From the NCBI GenBank assembly GCA_023014335.1, contig JAECYW010000032.1:372001-436000 (forward strand): a DNA stretch of 64,000 nt, given 5' to 3'. Source of the stretch: Galerina marginata. Lineage: Eukaryota > Basidiomycota > Agaricomycetes > Agaricales > Galerinaceae. The first letter of the stretch is position 1. Every line of letters starts with the position of its first letter. Under the pieces are notes generated by a model. That model was not told the DNA's origin. It saw nothing but the letters and a program-made list of their open reading frames with translations, and searched no databases. This document shows positions 34,661-45,754 of this stretch, piece after piece. The translations under genes and the position numbers were made by a program.

Positions 34661-35944
34661 TATTTATTACTCGAGTAAACGACATAGGAATATATCAAAT
34701 GCAATGTATTTATCTACTGCGGCGAGAGCGTGTAACTTTGTAAGAGGAGTAAGAAACGGTGTTGTGAACCAGGACCTTTGATGACGTGTCCTTCGGCTCT
34801 TGCTGGTACTTTCACGCGGAGTCGAAATGGTAGTAGGATAGGACGAATATAGGCAAATAATGGGAAGTTCGTTTGAAGGTGTTGGTTGTTGTGAGTAGAG
34901 TTGACGTTGAGTGATACACGACGAGCCATCGAGAAGTTCAACGCCGTATTCACGAAAAAATAGCTGTAAAACAAAAAAGAAGTCATGAGTGAAATTCGCA
35001 AGTTCTTTACCACAGAGAAAGCGAGGCTAACACGGACCTGGTATGACATGAAGAAAAACATCGGCATCGATCATGTAGGCAGCTTCGTTCGAAGATCCGA
35101 AGTGTCCACATCTGCTCATCCCCGAATGCCTGCTAGTGACGTGGTCCACGTCCAGCCTCCACGTCCACGTCCACGTCCACCTCGAGCACCAGCAGCTGCG
35201 GAGACAGAAGCTAGCAGTACTTTCCCTATCAAGGCCGGCACCAGCTGCTCCAAATATCCCGCTATCCAACCCCACGTCATCGTAGCCGCAATCTGTGCGA
35301 CCGATCAAACCCAACGAGTTTGGGCGGTCTTCGTATCATTGACAGGCAGCTGGTTCGTGGATCGTGTCCTGCAGAGGGCGGAGCAGGCGAGGAGATTTTG
35401 GAATGGAAAATTTGAACCAGCTGGGCTTTGATAAACCATTTCAGTTTGAGTTCGTGGCTGTACGTCGGGATTCGGCCAATCTGGGTCGTCGACGATACCA
35501 GAGAGAGGCATGAGAGGCAGCTGCGATAGCGACAGCTGCAAGGATAGATGACTGAGGAAATTCGCAACCTCCGCCTGCAGCAGCAATAGGAGAAGTGGTG
35601 TAAAACGGAAGATGAACGTTGAGGGTGGTCGGATACCCGAATATATGCGCACAATTCGATGTGAGAGAGGCGGGTGGAACAATAGACGATCGATGAGGAT
35701 CGACGAGGGCACATCTGACGTATTCCATTTGAGAAAGAGATTAGAATTCCAATCGTCCTCGCAGCTCCGACCTCCAACGTCACTTTTAAAGCCCCTTTCA
35801 CATCCATTTCCGCCATTCTGCGGTTGGCGGTGCTGCTGGTCCACAGTCGGAACAACTGGAGCTCGTCGTGGTCTCCCGTGCCACGTCACGACCGAGAAAG
35901 GCAAATGGGCGGCAAGGCCCAAGACTGTCGGCGGTGTTACTGAT
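34661..35944. other. region of overlapping unsupported ORFs
   Basis: ORFs of 92-205 codons lie on both strands and overlap, for example 34985-35431 on plus (starts ATG, MSEIRKFFTTEKARLTRTW) and 35305-35922 on minus. A (CCACGT)n tract at about 35158-35181 gives Pro-Arg repeats in one frame. I cannot decide which, if any, is coding. No family motif seen. Confidence 0.35.
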
Positions 35945-37054
35945 CTAAACTTCGGCGCAGCTAGGTGCAGGTTCTCGTCGACGTGGTACTGCTATTTGGC
36001 CCAAGACGTTAGGGTCGACAAGTCTGCGATCTTGCGTTGGGACCTGACAAGGAAACAAAGGCGGCATCAGATTGAACTGGATGGATGTGGGTTTCGCTCG
36101 TTGGTAGTTGGTAAGAGTAGAAATGATTTCGCGGTTCGTAAGGACTTGAGATGATTCGAGATGAAGTATCTGGTAAATTTCGTCATCGTGTGTAGATGGC
36201 GGTGTTGATAAGGTCATGGTGAATTGGCAGTGGTTGGAACACATCTGAGGTACGGCAATGGTGGTGGTAACAGTGTTCGAAGTTGCAATCGAAGGCCCGC
36301 TCACAGACATAGCAGGGTTTGAGGAACGTTGAGCGGGGTGCGACACCACTGGTCGAGAATCGATTGAATAGGCGAACATTTCGACGAAAATTTGATGTTC
36401 CAGCTTTGGCCTATCGAACAAGAGCGTCGACGATGATTCCAGAGAGACAGAAAGAAGAAAATACATACTGAATAGGTTCATCTTAGGTTGTAGGCTTCTT
36501 CGTTTGTTGATTCGTGGCACGTTTCTGACCAGTCGATCGTAGTTCGCGAGCCTTTTGGAACCTACAAGCTGGGTAGATTTCCAGGCCTCTTCGTCCTCAT
36601 CCTGTCCCTCGTACACGTAAATCAAATGCACTACCCCTTCGAGCAGCGCCGGTGCTGCTAGCCTAGGGTCGCGCGACGTGAATGACCTGATTTCGCTGTC
36701 TGTCGTTTGCCAGCCTTGGAAGACGAAGTGGGAGTCCAGGAGGTAACGTGGAGGCGCATGAGCAGAGCAAGCTTCATAAAACAATAACGGTTGAAGAGAA
36801 GTGAGGCATGGCCCGGCGTTGGGTGTCAGGCAGGTGGATGTTGGGTTGAGATTTGAATGGACAGTGTCGTTCCGACTCGTTCGAGATTCCGGTAGCTGTA
36901 AGGAGAAGATAGCCAGCGTTCGAGGCATCGTTGTGGGCACGAAGAGGCGGGAAGCTGCAGCCATGAAGTTGGTGCTTGATTCGCGCTGGAGGAAAAAAGC
37001 AAAAAATGGTTGACAAAGCCACCGGGAAGGCTGGAAATTTTTTAGGTCAACCAA
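35945..37054 (-). CDS. long ORF, hypothetical protein (function unknown)
   Basis: A single uninterrupted minus-strand frame of 369 codons; the first in-frame ATG gives MAAASRLFVPTTMPRTLA, about 340 residues. A frame this long is unlikely by chance in this region. Visible features are a mixed N-terminal part, an acidic patch EGQDEDEEAW in the middle, a basic RLVRNVPRINKRR segment after it, and a Ser/Thr-rich C-terminal third. No domain is recognised. It could be a large exon of a gene with further exons on either side, since upstream minus-strand ORFs at about 37259-37528 code for hydrophobic sequence (LPIIISKVALAAGFCMLYPT). A splice joining them in phase was not found. It may also be a chance frame. 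Confidence 0.35.
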   Translation of the reverse strand: MVDLKNFQPSRWLCQPFFAFFLQRESSTNFMAAASRLFVPTTMPRTLAIFSLQLPESRTSRNDTVHSNLNPTSTCLTPNAGPCLTSLQPLLFYEACSAHAPPRYLLDSHFVFQGWQTTDSEIRSFTSRDPRLAAPALLEGVVHLIYVYEGQDEDEEAWKSTQLVGSKRLANYDRLVRNVPRINKRRSLQPKMNLFSMYFLLSVSLESSSTLLFDRPKLEHQIFVEMFAYSIDSRPVVSHPAQRSSNPAMSVSGPSIATSNTVTTTIAVPQMCSNHCQFTMTLSTPPSTHDDEIYQILHLESSQVLTNREIISTLTNYQRAKPTSIQFNLMPPLFPCQVPTQDRRLVDPNVLGQIAVPRRREPAPSCAEV

Positions 37055-40000
37055 CAGGGAAAGAACTTGAAAGAATCATACGAACTGTATGACCTATTCA
37101 CCTGCCTGTCTTCCTCCTTCTATTGCCAGTCGTGGTCAAATCGATGCATTGGCAGTTCCGTCTCTTCTTGGATATCACTTCGAGAAAACGATGCAACCAG
37201 CAAAGCGGCTAACAGAGCTATGGAGGTGCGAAAGAGCATGTTAAGCAATTTATTCATACTATTGGGTATTTCTCACCTGTAGTCCGAGACTTAGCGACCC
37301 AAGTGCCAGAAGACAGAGAGGCAATCCCATTGCAAGGATGTGAAGTTTGTAAATTCTTCCCGATGTTTCGAGAATTTTGCAAGAATAGCGAGACAGAGTT
37401 GGGTATAGCATGCAAAAACCGGCCGCTAGAGCGACTTTTGATATGATGATAGGCAGGCAAAAGGTAAGATGAAATGATGACGGATGGTGAACGGATGGTG
37501 ACACGGAGGAGGAACAGCCGGATATCATTGCTGGCGGCGTGGGGTCATCAAGCCGAAGCGCCTCTTTAATTTAATGGCTTCCTATTGGCTGGATCAAACA
37601 ATTTACTACTCCCGCGATTTGAGAAAGATAAGCTAACGACCTTCGATGCTACCCAGATGCTACCAGTCGTCTCCCACCCCGAGTCTACTTGATTTCAGAT
37701 CAACGATTTCTGTCGAACCCACGACTCTATGGAGTACGGAAACTGCTATGTACCACCAAGAATCTCACTCGAACCTAACGAGCACCTCTAGTCTCCTCTT
37801 TTGACGTCCCTCGGCCCTCGGGTGCAGAACCCGAACCTCTGTGCATCTGGCTCTGTGCTCGTCTGTCATCGAGATTAATTCAGGGTCTCTGTCTGTCGCG
37901 ATATTTTACACATTTTGTGCCAGCCACATCGCATCATTAATCTTGTACCACACGCTGGACGGCGGATATCTCGCAAGGGTGTCAAAGATTATGTTCTGAA
38001 TTTTATCACCATTGCGATGCCAATTACCGAAGATCCCTTTTCGTGTGGGTACAAAGAATTTCTGTGCGCTGTTTCTTCCTTACACAAATCTCACTTTTGA
38101 AGTGAGTATTGTCCTGTTCCAAGGCTTTTGACTCAAAGGCTCATGCATCCGCAAAGGCTCTTCGTCACAAATGAAGGCACATTTTAAGGGATGTAAATAG
38201 AAGGTAATGGCATCATATTTAATTCCTACTGGCGGCTCAATGTTTCATCACAACACTTTGACTGAGCCCCCCCCCCTCCACGCACGAACCGTTTCTCAGC
38301 CAACCTCGCCAGGCAGCTCAAATGATCATGCGCTTTTGCATGCCTTTCGCCCCTGGCCGATGTTCTTCAACAGCAACTTTCTGCGCGTGTTCGTGAGCTT
38401 CGTGTTTTGTTTCTACTTCCGACAAGAAGCCACGCCGAAACGGCTCTGCTCAGCGCCTACAATTTGGCCCATTCAGTCGTGTAAAAAAAGGTTGTACCGG
38501 AAAAGAGAAGTAATATAAGCAGTAAAAAATCGGGACAAGAACAAAGATTACGTTAAAAGATGAACGACAAAGAAAGGAAGCCAGTACGGTATGAAATAAC
38601 ACTGGAGAGGCATCGTTACTGCAAGCGAGTCGAGATTTATGAGCGTACTCGCGAATCCATAAAAATCTAAAATCAACCCGTCAAAAAGTGCACGAGTTTT
38701 TACGAGAGGGAGAAATTAGAAATCCAGAACGGAAAGAGCTGGAGTCTGTCACGGCATTGAGCAAAGGCCCAGTGCAGCCTTTAACCAGGTACATCTATAC
38801 AAATCACTGGACATCAACCAACGCCGAGCGGAAAGCTGTCCAGAAAACATGCACTGACAAACAAGAAATTAAAGAGGATGGAAAGCAGAAGGGAGGAGAA
38901 GGATGCGACAAGGGCTGGCGCATCTTCTGGCTACATAACTGGCGGTTAGCGTTGAGGCACAAGAAAGAAAATTGTCATACTGATAACTGGTAACACGACG
39001 TACCAACTTGACGACACTCCAAGGCGGTCTGCATGACGAGGCACTGCATAGGATGACACAGTGGAGGGGCATCAGTAAAGCGATTGAGAGCAAGTTTTGT
39101 GGGCATGCTGTGCGGATCTGGAAAATCTAAAATTCAAGCCATCAGAAGTGCATGACTTCGAAGAGGTAGGGGGGGAATTGATAGGTGTGATTGTAACCGA
39201 CAATTCAACAGAAAGAGTGCATGGGCGCAATTTTTTGTCGTACACTTCCACCATGAAACATCATGGGATTCATGAGGTAGTCATGGCGGAGAATGAGCTA
39301 AATTGTGGTTCGAAATCGCGCTACGAGGAGCTAATGGAAAGACGGACAAAGAATCGGAGTGCCTCAGGGGAAGCAGCCCGCGAAGCATCACTGACGATCA
39401 AGATAGCAATTCCTGTGATCGGCAGGCGCCTCTCGTAAATAAAATGTCGTAAAAACACGAAGGACAGGCTAAATTACCATGGAGAAACAGGATGTGAACC
39501 GCGTGGATCCATCTACGTAGATCACGGGAAGTAAATTCGTTAAAGTCAACGGTGAGTTACGAAGAATGAATACTTACGGAATGCCTCATGAGACTTCGCG
39601 AGCTCAGTACATGGCTGGCTTCAAGGATCCTTACATGTGCAATGTGTGCGTGGATGAACGACGCGAAAGGCGAACCTAAGTAAAATGTGAATAAAAGGCA
39701 TTCAAAGAAGTCCATAAGAAAAAGGGGGAAATGCTGGATGCTGATCTTAATCTCTGTTTTGCAGTCTGAGCCGCAACATAATGTCAGGACACGCGACGAA
39801 CTAGCTAGCTTGGAACCAACAATACGGAGGTAAAAAATGGAAGGAAACCTACTGGAGACTTTGGTATAATTCGGATGCGCCGAAAGAACTTTGCTGATTC
39901 TGCGAGTGTACCAGAACGTTGACCCAGCACAGCGCTAGGTTAAATACGAAGCTTCATCGACTGTGGGGGAAAAATAAAGAGACGTACCTACAAGGAACAC

Positions 40001-40750
40001 CATTAGAAGACGAGAGTACACTGCCGGGCGGGTTAACGACAATTGGTCCGTATTCATTCCAAGCAAAGAGGGAGTGGCCTGAGTACCTGAGACACTCTAA
40101 TTCAATCCAGCATCGTCGTCCAATAGAGGTAACCAAGCCAGGATGAGTCGAAGGACGCAAGGCTAAGGAAAGATTCATAGGTTACTGAAGGAAGAACTGG
40201 ACAGGGCACTGAGAACACAATTCAGAAACGAAAATAAAACAGAGACTCGAATTTGGTGGACTCAGAGCGTGATCCAGATTTCCCATTGCTTCGTCATTGT
40301 TGGTTACATGCGGTGTAGTGACTCAGAGGGATGGTCAGGGAGGCTTCATGGACTGGTAGATCTGAACGTAATCTCGCAGATGGTGTATATGTGAAGGTCA
40401 GAGGATTTAAAGTTTGAGGCGATCGTGGTGAAGAGCAAGGTGAAGAATGCGACAGACCGCCAACAGCTGACTATCAGTGACATTGAATGGTTCAATCCCA
40501 TCACGTGGTGCTAAATAAGTCGCGTCGATTGCGCGTCAATGTGATTCCAAGTTCACAAATCTGCGTAGAATAATAACGATATCGAGTTTATACAGGACTT
40601 AGTACTACAGTGGACCGAGAACATCTGAATTTATTCTATTCAGCTTTTTCTAGCTCTGGGACATAACACCTTAGTGTGCTCCATTTTTATTGACAAATGA
40701 ACTTCACGCTTGGACATCCCCCTTATGCGCAATCTGCACAAACAAATTGT
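37055..40750. other. gene-poor, unassigned
   Basis: A minus-strand ORF at 37259-37528 looks membrane-like, but neither its start nor a following exon could be fixed. 38.5-40.7 kb is purine-rich on the plus strand with short ORFs only. No transposase, RNA gene or clear repeat found. Confidence 0.4.
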
Positions 40751-41843
40751 TCAGTTATCATGTGTGAATAATATACGGGAAAGGACATACGCTGTTTGGA
40801 CGGATTTGCATTTCTTCTGGTGTTTTATTAGGTTCCATGCCTGAAACCCACCACCACCGCGGCGCTTGTTAAGTTCAATCGAGCGACCGCATATGCAGTA
40901 AACTCTGTATTTTTCGTAGCTTACAATCAAGCCGGACCTCTTCAATATGTCCAACTTTTCTTTTCTCTCTTCTTCGGTACAATAAATTCTAGAAATTTTG
41001 ACGTTTCTTTGAGCCTCTGAGTCCAGCGCTGGTCGGTCCTTTGTATTTGCTCGTCTGCCAGAGTGGCCACTTAATCTTATTGGTAACCCGTTTGCTTTCT
41101 CAGGTAGGATTGGTATTTCTCTCTTCCCAGCGTCACTCGACTGATTAACAGGGCTGAGGCCAAGCGTAGGGGCTCCAAGCAGTAATTTTGGTGCCGAGAT
41201 TTGACTAGACCTTCCTGGCAGATAAAACAGACATTCGTGGCTGTTTTCCATTCCATGGACCTCGTTCTTCTGCCCTTTCAAAAGATTGCGCGTCTCTAGG
41301 AAGAGGGCTTCTGCTTCGGGCTTTCTTTTAGTCTTGGATGATTGGCATCTTGTCGCACTCTGTTGCGAATTTGGATCCCTAGCCGTCGTACCTATAAAAG
41401 GATTTGTTTGCCTAAATGAAATTTCTGTGTCGAAAATTTCTTGAGAACTAGAAGTTTCTGGGTGGGGTGGGCTGTCTTCCTATCAAGTGGACAGAAAATA
41501 ATTAAAATCGGACATAATTAATGTGCAAAAAACAAAGCTGAAAACCTACAACTGAAAGAGATTCCAATGCGGTAAGGTTTCGTGTCAAGTAGCAATTATT
41601 ATCGGCAGGTATCTTGTTCAAGGAGACTTCTGCGTTGAAGTAATTTACGCACAGTACTTCGTTTAAATGATAAAAACTCGCCTGCGTATTGAGTTGATGT
41701 GACCGATATCGGAGGGACCACCGCGTGGCCTGGGAATACAAGTTGAGACTTAAGTTCCATGAGTCCCATTGCTGCTTCCAATAGGGACATCGAAGTCTTG
41801 AGGAGGGTGTGGTGTGGCGTCTAGCGTAGAGGGAAGTGAGCAA
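40751..41843 (-). CDS. basidiomycete protein with a C-terminal CxC...H...C zinc-knuckle-like motif (partial model)
   Basis: The last exon, 41479-40751, is secure. It is open for 242 residues and rich in Ser, Lys and Glu, ending with VYCICGRSIELNKRRG then AWNLIKHQKKC. The spacing C-x-C-x(n)-W-x(3)-H-x(4)-C resembles a small zinc-binding motif I associate with basidiomycete-specific nuclear or DNA-binding-like proteins. Zn binding and nuclear function are inference. The upstream part is less sure: an exon ending ...NLTALESLSV at a GTAGGT donor (about 41540) joins in phase. Further up, MSLLEAAMGLMELKSQ could be joined by a weak GTATTC donor. The true start was not found and may lie beyond 41843. 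Confidence 0.5.
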
Positions 41844-44800
41844 GAATTACCAGTCGGAAACAAGCCTTTTTATATACCTGTACAACAAAAATCAATTAAC
41901 ACAGCAACCTCAAGTGCCGACTAATTGAAAAAGTGAATAATAACCAAATTGAGTAAGTCCCATGGGCAAGTCAACTTCAAGGTTTGTTTAAGGTGAAAAC
42001 AACCAGAATAAGGATGCAATGACGTCGAGACTTGGCCGGGATTTAATGGCCGTGGAATCGCAATTTGCGAGGCGGATACAGACTGACACCCAGAAATGGT
42101 TGTAGTAGCCTTTTTAGAAGACCCGAATTCGGAATTATAGTATCATCCTGAACAAGGCTGAGCATCGAAGTAAGAAGTATAGGTCTAGCATTGGTAGCAG
42201 TCGTCCAATGACACGAATCCTGTGCCTCGAGAGGGATGTTAGATGGATGGAGACGGCCATACAAGTCTCTAAATAATAAGACCTTTCAAACAATAGAACA
42301 ATCCGATCATATTACAAAGTCTGACGAGGTGAAAAGATTACAAGGCGTTGCCGGCGGTCGGTCTTATAATTGAACAAACAATCGTTATAATTTGTACCTG
42401 TGGCGGCGGGATACACGGATCACCGCCAACTCTCACTCTTCAAGCGCGACGCGTCGAGCAGGTGCGCCGTCAGGCAAGCATTCGATGTTAAGGACTGTCG
42501 ACTAGGATGTGTTAGTACCACGCCACATGCATGGAAGGTTCGAGTTTGTAAGGTCGAGCAAACCAGCGAATACACGTAATATCCAGCAACAATTGCAACA
42601 AAATTATTGTCCACGCAACATGCGGATCGAAGCCTGAACAAAGAAAACCGTAACCGGTTGAAGGAAAAAAAGCCAGTAAAGGAGGTAAAATAAATGTCCA
42701 CCGGCGCATCGGAACACACTGCTCCCGAGGCCGCGTGCAATATGCGCATTGACAGCTGCAATATTGATAGTCTACAGGACAGTCTTGTTCGAGAGTGAGT
42801 GGGGAATCGATACTGTTTTACGAATGGGGTACATACCAAAGTCTGTGCGTTGAGAACATCAATAGTGCTCCTCGGGGTTCAGAGCGACTCGAACTACGAG
42901 GCGGTGGTACGCATCAGAACCGTTAACGCTGAAATGGTCCGGTCAGCGCGAAGTCACTCGAGGGGACAGCGTGGGTTTCTTTACGGTGGGGGTGGTGGTC
43001 AGCGATTGGTCGTTGAAGACCATCTTGACCTCTCAAGGGGTGTCTGTGTCAATATCAGTGAGCAGTGTTTGTCTCTTGAGACAACGAAGCGGCAATTTTG
43101 CATGGGCCGATGGGTTGCGATAACGGCGCTGGGAGTTGGGATGTGGGCGGCGAAATATTTATGCACTAATATCAACAAGACATTAAGCGCTGATCTGCAA
43201 CATATAAAAATCATAAATAGAACAAAGAAACGAGTGCATACCATTGATACCAAGGTCCAAGAGGTCAAAATTTCGACATTCAACAGCTTCCAAAGGCGTC
43301 GCGCGTAGGACTATGCTAACAAAATTTATATGTAAATATCGCCAATATCCTGGAATTAGGTAGAACGGAAGTATCAAAGGGTGAGCCAAGGGTGAAGGGC
43401 AAGGAGGCCGCAAAGGACGTACCGTTGCATCTATCTGCGCCACTGAAGATCCATATCATGAGACCTAAAAAGGCACCAAATCTGTGAGACATGTTTCTGA
43501 GAGGTCAGAAGAGATGTAGGGTACGTACCTATGAGGATCAGGGGGAAACTGGCAGCACTTGTATTCGGAACACAGCTTGAAAACAAGGCCTTGCCTGCCA
43601 TTGAGATTGGACGGGCAGTACTCTCTGAGGTGCGGCGTCGATGACCTTGAAATGTTCTGCTGTCGCCTGGTAAGAGGTTCAGAAACATTGAATTTCTGAT
43701 AGAACGACGAAGAGAAGGAGCGAGGTACACACCTTGGTCTCATCTGATGATAATCACAACCTTCTCGTTGAACCTATTGTCGAAGGTCAAGTTGTAGGCG
43801 GCAGATTAGTCCTTGAAAACAGCCCTCATCGATAAGCAGAAGGCGGTGACGGTGAGCAGACTACACAGAGCCGACGGCAGATGGGGGACGGGATTTTTTT
43901 TGATGGCGGTTTGGTGGTTCTTCGCACGGCCCCATGACATACCCGAGGTCCGCTTCATCTACCATCCATTCTTGCCAACTTATTCAGGATTTATCGACAG
44001 CCTCTAGAACTTCTAGGTACGCCCTTGGCTCACTCTGTGGGGACGCGATTGTCTTTAATCCCTCTATTCTTGACATGGCTATAGACTGGTACCTTCAGCG
44101 ACGAAATTTGCCCGTCAAACTTGCTACCGCTATCAACTTTATTTCCTGGTCCTCATTCTTTTCGCACCTTCTCTCGTCGTATTCGCCTATCCTATTCATG
44201 GGTCAAGTTTTTTGCGACGATTGGTGAATTCGATGGAGGAACTAGAAAGCCAGGACCAGCTCGCCGATGGCGATAAATTTTCTTCTGCTCAGCTCCTTAG
44301 CCTTCCCTAATCACTTTATTACTTATCACCGTCTCCAAAATCTAAATCGTATTTTCTGACGTTTAGGTGGAAAAGTCTACCCCACCGTGTCGTCGCAATG
44401 CGTGAATTTAATTTCTATATAAACTCACCTTATGGACTAAAGTCGACCCCAGGATCTCGGAAAACTGACAACACCAAAATAACAAATAGGGATGCAAAAA
44501 GGCGGTGCTACCCCGCAGAGAAATGCAATCAATACTATTACTTCGTATGGTCTCTGCTAGGAAACTTGAGGGATATAAGATATTATGTTGATACATTATA
44601 CGGCCAGACTCACGGAAGTGGAGCGCCTCGGCATTGAGAGAGGAGGCTAATGCTGTAAATTCAAGTATGAACGAAGATCAGCACAAATTTTACGAAACCT
44701 CAACGTAGGCGTAGAGAGAGCCTTTTAGTTTGTAGGTGGGTTCGGACGCACCAGGGTTTTTTTCTGGATACCGATAGGCGGAACTTCCTGAAGACAAGGA

Positions 44801-45754
44801 CTGTCTCAGACACTACAGGGAGAAAAGCCGACATGGTGCGTCCGATCCTCTACAAACCGCGGAGAGAAGGTATAAGAATATTATACAGCAGTAGCCACCG
44901 GATAAAAGTCGAAACGGTACAATGAAAAACATAAAAATGGAGACGAGTCACAGGTTGGAATACTACCTGAATAGACACCCGGGGAAAAGAACCTAGAACT
45001 TAAATCAGAATGGCATTGGGAGAGCAAACCCGACGCACCGATAATAAAACTTAGGAACCACGCTTATGTACTCTTGCGACGCCGATCTGTACAGCGATGT
45101 GAAATTCTTCCAATAGCCCGAGGGACAGAGCGCAGACATTGTTACGCCCCAAGAAAACTAGACGTAAGGTAGACTGTTTTTATCAATAGAAAGCTGCAAG
45201 GCTGAATATGAGAGCGCACCTCAGAGATCGACCGCCTGGCTCGTTCGTGACCAGTGGCCGTAGGGACAGCTTTGTGCGAAAGCGACACGGGCATTGGTAG
45301 CTCGGAGCAGAGTTAGAGCGGGTCTAGGATACGGCGGGGTAAGCTAAGCCAGTCAGAAAGAGCGCGGTCAAAATCAGACAGTTCTATTCGATTGGGCATG
45401 ATAGTGAGTGGGGGGAAAGAAAGAAAGAAGTACCGACAAACCTGACTCGACGGTCAAATATATATGATTGTGCACAGACCATGATCCCTGCCCAAGTCGC
45501 GTCCCTGCACCAAAGTTTATTTGCCGGTCAGGATTCCAGATTCCCAGCTAGCAGTGACACTGTTTGTTCTATCTTTCGAATGAAACTTCTTATCAACATA
45601 TTTCCCTGTGTTAATAGATGAACTGTGCGAACTTGAATTATAATCACAGAAGATCACTCTTAGGATTCAGACCAGCGCCTATTTTATTCCCTCAAACTCA
45701 CTCTATTTTCGTCTTTTTCTCTAGCGCTCGGGAGCAAGTCTTTCAAATCTCTCG
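41844..45754. other. unassigned region up to GPI13
   Basis: Overlapping ORFs on both strands at 42.4-43.75 kb include hydrophobic minus-strand stretches (for example WTIILLQLLLDITCIRW), but I could not build a spliced gene. A hairpin with arms 44729-44753 and 44834-44856 is listed separately. 44.4-45.7 kb is otherwise featureless; the C/T-rich sequence at 45.67-45.75 kb belongs to the GPI13 3' flank. Confidence 0.4.
44729..44856. repeat. inverted repeat (arms 25/23 bp, 80-base loop)
   Basis: The left arm starts TTTGTAGGTGGG and ends CGGACGCACCA; the right arm reads TGGTGCGTCCG...CTACAAA. Pairing is good at both ends of the arms with mismatches in the middle. It may be a short foldback element or a structured transcript segment. 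No target duplication recognised. Confidence 0.6.

Noticed and set aside
34985..35431. plus-strand ORF starting MSEIRKFFTTEKARL
   Set aside because: Overlaps open frames on the other strand, part is a simple Pro-Arg repeat from a hexamer tract, and no splice partners or family were found.
37259..37528. minus-strand membrane-like ORF upstream of the 369-codon frame
   Set aside because: Its donor at the end of the hydrophobic stretch leads to a stop in the next exon in every tested phase.
42420..43743. minus-strand hydrophobic ORFs that might form a multi-helix protein
   Set aside because: No ordered set of exons could be joined in phase and no family motif matched; stops occur between the pieces.
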